Source: an uncultured Butyrivibrio sp. (lineage in GTDB: Bacteria; Bacillota; Clostridia; Lachnospirales; Lachnospiraceae). From it: 64,000 bases of DNA. Below, in pieces: positions 60,753 through 64,000 of the stretch. A program made the position numbers and the translations under genes. The stretch lies in assembly GCF_947169445.1 (NCBI RefSeq), contig NZ_CAMVPU010000006.1, positions 61,742 through 125,741 on the forward strand, read 5' to 3'. The stretch's first letter is position 1, and the number at the start of each line of letters is the position of its first letter. A model generated the notes under the pieces. It searched no databases and was not told the origin of the DNA. It saw only the letters and a program-made list of their open reading frames with translations.

Positions 60753-61550
60753 ATGAAAATTGAAAAAGTCAATGATCACCAGATCAGATGCACCCTTACC
60801 AAAGATGACCTTGCGAAGCGTGACCTCAAGATTACAGAGCTTGCATACGGAACTGATAAGGCCAAAGAGCTATTTCAGGACATGATGCAGCAGGCTAATT
60901 TACAATATGGTTTCGATGCAGAGGATACACCTCTCATGATAGAGGCTATTCCGATCAATTCAGAGTGCATTGTTCTGATCATCACCAAAGTGGAGGATCC
61001 CGAGGAACTTGATACCAGGTTCTCCAATTTCGCTCCATCTGTTCACGAAGACGATGACGACGATGATGATTACGAGTATTACGATGAAGAGGACGAATAC
61101 GAAGAAGGCGAAGATGAAGATGTGATGAGCCTCTTTAAGAGACTCCAGTACAGCAACATGAAGGATTCTTTTGATACATCCGCCTCTACTTCATCAGATT
61201 CCAAGAAGGTCAAAGAGAAAACTAACAGTCCTCGTAAAAAAGGACTTCCCGGACGCAAGGGCTTAAGAATCTTCTCCTTTGATTCACTTCACGAGGTTCA
61301 GAAATTTGCCAAGACAGTTTGCAAGGCATTTAATGGTACTAACACACTTTACAAGAATGAATCCAGCGGTAAGCTTTACCTGATTCTTCATCAGGGTGAT
61401 CTGGAAGACAACGTATTTGCCAATATCTGTTCTCTTCTTACAGAATATGGCAAGACTGAGGTAGGCAGCACAGCAGAAGAACAGTATCTTCTCGAGCACT
61501 ACACAGTATTAGTAAAAGATAATGCAGTTCAGGCATTATCCAAATTATAA
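60753..61550 (+). CDS. mecA: Adaptor protein MecA
   Basis: A 265-residue ClpC adaptor that delivers substrates for degradation. The N-terminal substrate-binding domain (about 1-85) and the C-terminal ClpC-binding domain (about 170-265) are joined by a very acidic stretch (about 105-128, a run of Asp then mixed Asp/Glu/Tyr) and a Ser/Lys-rich segment. The linker is more acidic than in Bacillus MecA. AGGAGG precedes the ATG. Confidence 0.92.
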   Translation: MKIEKVNDHQIRCTLTKDDLAKRDLKITELAYGTDKAKELFQDMMQQANLQYGFDAEDTPLMIEAIPINSECIVLIITKVEDPEELDTRFSNFAPSVHEDDDDDDDYEYYDEEDEYEEGEDEDVMSLFKRLQYSNMKDSFDTSASTSSDSKKVKEKTNSPRKKGLPGRKGLRIFSFDSLHEVQKFAKTVCKAFNGTNTLYKNESSGKLYLILHQGDLEDNVFANICSLLTEYGKTEVGSTAEEQYLLEHYTVLVKDNAVQALSKL

Positions 61551-61592
61551 ATAATAAAGGGCGCCGGTTCTAAGAACCGACGCCCTTATTAT
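61551..61592. terminator. Bidirectional terminator between mecA and nifJ
   Basis: CGGTTC/GAACCG and GGGCG/CGCCC stack under an AT-rich stem (AATAAT/ATTATT) around a three-base loop, with A and U runs on the two sides. Confidence 0.9.
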
Positions 61593-61619
61593 TTCTGATA
61601 TTCTACTGATTACCCGAAA

Positions 61620-64000
61620 TTACTCATTTCCATAGAGGTTAACGAGTTTCTCAAGGTAAGCTCTGTGCTCCTTAGCGTGCTGAGCAGCAGCAGCGTTGAG
61701 CTTAGCAGCTCTCTCAGGATTCTTGAGTTTAAGTGAAAGGTATCTAACCTCACCATCAAGGAAGCTCTGGAAGTCTTCTGTTGCAGGCTTAGAATCAAGA
61801 GTGAACTTGTTCTCTGCCTGAGGATTGAATCTGAACATATCCCAGTATCCTGTAGCAACAGCCTTCTTCTCCTCATCCATAACCTTGTTCATGCCGGCCT
61901 TAAGACCCTGGTTGATACAAGGAGCATATGCGATGATAAGTGAAGGTCCTGGATAAGCCTCAGCCTCTTTAATTGCATTGATTGTCTGCTGCATATTAGC
62001 ACCCATAGCGATCTGAGCAACATATACGTAGCCATAGCTCATTGCGATAGAAGCAAGATCCTTCTGCTTGATCTCTTTACCGCCTGCAGCGAACTGTGCA
62101 ACAGCACCTGTAGGAGTAGCCTTAGATGACTGTCCGCCTGTATTTGAGTAAACCTCAGTGTTTACAACGAGAACGTTAACATCCTTACCGGAAGCAAGTA
62201 CGTGATCGAGACCACCGAATCCGATATCGAATGCCCATCCGTCACCACCGAAGATCCACTGTGACTTCTTAGCTGCGAAGTCTTTGTTCTTGATGATGTA
62301 CTTAGCTGCATCTGAGCTGTCGCCCTTAAGAGCCTCAACAAGAGCCTCTGTAGCAGCTGTGTTCTCAGCACCGTTTGAGAATGTGTCGAGCCACTTCTGA
62401 GCAGCATCCTTAGCAGCGCCGCCTGCAGCTACAACAGCCTCAACCTGCTCCTTGATAGCATCACGGAGTGCGTTCTGAGCAAGTACCATACCCATACCAA
62501 ACTCAGCATTATCCTCGAACAGTGAGTTATCCCATGCAGGACCCTGTCCCTTAGCATTTACTGTGTAAGGTGTTGAAGGTGAAGAGTTACCCCAGATTGA
62601 TGTACATCCTGTAGCGTTAGCAACGTACATTCTGTCACCAAAGAGCTGAGTAACAAGTTTAACATAAGGAGTCTCACCACAACCTGCGCAAGCGCCTGAG
62701 AACTCAAGGAGTGGCTGCTTGAACTGTGAGCCCTTGATTGAACCTTCGCCGAACTTAGCAACAACATCTTCCTTGATTGGAAGTGTTACAGCATAGTCGA
62801 AGTACTTCTGCTCTTCCTTATTAGCTGCGATAGCACCCATCTTAAGTGTCTCGCCCTTGTTATTTCCAGGACATACATTTGCGCAAGATCCGCAACCTGT
62901 ACAGTCAAGAGCTGAAATAACAACTGAGTACTTGTATCCGTCCATTCCAGCGATAGGCTTAGTCTGAAGTCCTTCCGGAGCCTTAGCAATCTCATCGTCT
63001 GTCATAGCGATTGTACGGATTGCAGCGTGAGGACATACAAGTGAGCAGAATCCACAACCGATACATGTTGTAGCATCCCACTTAGGAACGTTAACTGCAA
63101 TACCTCTCTTCTCGAATGCAGCTGATCCTGAAGGTGTAGCACCATCAACGTATGGAAGACAATCAGATACCTTAAGGGTATTACCTTCCTGAGCGTTAAC
63201 CTTTGTCTGGATATTGTTAACGAAGTCAACAACGTCCTTTCTGCTGCCCTCAGCCTTCTTGAAGTCAAGGCCTTCATCCTGTGCGTTAGCCCAAGACTCA
63301 GGAATCTCAACCTTAATAAGGTTCTTAGGATCTGCACCTGCATCAATAGCATCCCAGTTCTTCTTAACGACATCTTCACCCTTACGGCCGTATGTCTTCT
63401 GAGCTGCATCCTTCATGAACTTGATAGCATCAGCTTCAGGAATGATCTTTGTGATATTGAAGAATGCTGACTGAAGGATTGTATTAATTCTTGTAGGTCC
63501 CATACCAACTTCAACACCGATCTTAGAACCATTCATGATGTAGAAGTTGATCTTGTGATCGTACATAAACTTCTTAACCTGACCAGGAATCTCCTGCTCG
63601 AGCTGTTCAACTGTCCATGGGCAGTTAAGGAGGAATGAACCACCATCAACAAGCTCCTGAACCATGTTGAACTTACGGATGTAAGAAGGATTGTGGCAGG
63701 CTACGAAGTCAGCCTTCTTGATAAGGTAAGTTGACTTAATAGGCTTCTTACCAAATCTAAGGTGAGACATTGTAACACCACCAGACTTCTTAGAGTCATA
63801 ATCAAAGTATGCCTGAGCATACATGTCTGTGTTATCACCAATGATCTTGATAGAGTTCTTGTTAGCACCAACAGTACCGTCAGCACCAAGACCCCAGAAC
63901 TTACAGTTTGTTGTTCCCTCTGGAGTTGTTACAAGAGGAGCACCAGCATCAAGTGAAAGATTTGTTACATCATCTTCGATACCGATTGTGAACTCTTCCT
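61620..64000 (-). CDS. nifJ: Pyruvate:ferredoxin (flavodoxin) oxidoreductase, 3' part
   Basis: The C-terminal 793 residues of a single-chain PFOR, which makes acetyl-CoA, CO2 and reduced ferredoxin from pyruvate in anaerobes. The frame stays open to the window edge, so the start is missing. Two [4Fe-4S] ferredoxin motifs (CIGCGFCSLVCP and CTGCGSCANVCPG) precede the C-terminal thiamine-diphosphate domain (GGDGWAFDIGFGGLDH, NTEVYSNTGGQSSKATP). The residue G-G-D-G-W and SNTGGQ elements hold Mg-TPP. The gene is convergent with mecA. Confidence 0.97.
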   Translation of the reverse strand, partial: EEFTIGIEDDVTNLSLDAGAPLVTTPEGTTNCKFWGLGADGTVGANKNSIKIIGDNTDMYAQAYFDYDSKKSGGVTMSHLRFGKKPIKSTYLIKKADFVACHNPSYIRKFNMVQELVDGGSFLLNCPWTVEQLEQEIPGQVKKFMYDHKINFYIMNGSKIGVEVGMGPTRINTILQSAFFNITKIIPEADAIKFMKDAAQKTYGRKGEDVVKKNWDAIDAGADPKNLIKVEIPESWANAQDEGLDFKKAEGSRKDVVDFVNNIQTKVNAQEGNTLKVSDCLPYVDGATPSGSAAFEKRGIAVNVPKWDATTCIGCGFCSLVCPHAAIRTIAMTDDEIAKAPEGLQTKPIAGMDGYKYSVVISALDCTGCGSCANVCPGNNKGETLKMGAIAANKEEQKYFDYAVTLPIKEDVVAKFGEGSIKGSQFKQPLLEFSGACAGCGETPYVKLVTQLFGDRMYVANATGCTSIWGNSSPSTPYTVNAKGQGPAWDNSLFEDNAEFGMGMVLAQNALRDAIKEQVEAVVAAGGAAKDAAQKWLDTFSNGAENTAATEALVEALKGDSSDAAKYIIKNKDFAAKKSQWIFGGDGWAFDIGFGGLDHVLASGKDVNVLVVNTEVYSNTGGQSSKATPTGAVAQFAAGGKEIKQKDLASIAMSYGYVYVAQIAMGANMQQTINAIKEAEAYPGPSLIIAYAPCINQGLKAGMNKVMDEEKKAVATGYWDMFRFNPQAENKFTLDSKPATEDFQSFLDGEVRYLSLKLKNPERAAKLNAAAAQHAKEHRAYLEKLVNLYGNE

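Overview
This window looks like a piece of a rumen or gut Lachnospiraceae chromosome, most like Butyrivibrio or Pseudobutyrivibrio. The evidence is a low-to-moderate GC Firmicute style with strong GGAGG-type ribosome sites, a GlgC/GlgD glycogen pair, meso-diaminopimelate dehydrogenase, MecA, SpoVG, a DnaD/DnaI pair, an NifJ-type pyruvate:ferredoxin oxidoreductase and a large Gram-positive xylan-utilisation locus. The genus is inferred from gene content only.

Layout. 1-4.2 kb: cstA with a translationally coupled small partner, tcdA and a DEDDh exonuclease. 4.3-29 kb: the accessory heart of the window, a xylan/arabinoxylan locus. It holds a cytosolic SGNH esterase, a sugar-binding lipoprotein, two pairs of ABC permeases (no ATPase gene), a DUF5696 protein, a YIP1 membrane protein, an NHL-TPR surface protein, a 985-residue membrane-anchored binding protein with duplicated beta-sandwich modules, a GH10 xylanase lipoprotein, an AraC-type regulator, a GH43 lipoprotein, a cytosolic carboxylesterase-GH43 fusion and a GH5 lipoprotein. 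29-41.7 kb: ddh, a U32-like protein, a GIY-YIG protein, a HAD phosphatase, mfd, pth, spoVG, glgD, glgC and murC. 41.7-45.5 kb: a DnaA-box cluster, dnaD-like gene, a candidate structured RNA, a dnaI-like gene and PRPP synthetase. 45.7-61.6 kb: HAD and histidine phosphatases, a LUD protein, GH2 beta-galactosidase coupled to an 854-residue anchored protein, DUF402, a SleB-type hydrolase, dCMP deaminase, upp, rpiB, a Sua5-type t6A enzyme, GH18 and mecA. 61.6 kb to the end: the 3' part of nifJ.

How the xylan locus probably works. Lipoprotein GH10, GH43 and GH5 enzymes cut hemicellulose at the cell surface, the binding proteins and permeases import oligosaccharides using an ATPase encoded elsewhere, and the cytosolic esterases and GH43 domain remove acyl and arabinosyl groups. 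The clearest new signal is regulatory. Five promoters of this locus share GCAA-type half-sites placed 37-38 bp upstream of a -10-like hexamer, and four of the five have a second half-site about 21 bp further upstream. This is the geometry expected for the AraC-family protein encoded in the middle of the locus.

Other unusual signals are a hairpin/pseudoknot RNA candidate between the dnaD and dnaI homologues, tandem perfect DnaA boxes upstream of them, a dispersed palindromic repeat that sits just after stop codons, and a probably inactive C39-like domain on the protein coupled to beta-galactosidase. No tRNA, rRNA, CRISPR array, transposase or prophage was seen.
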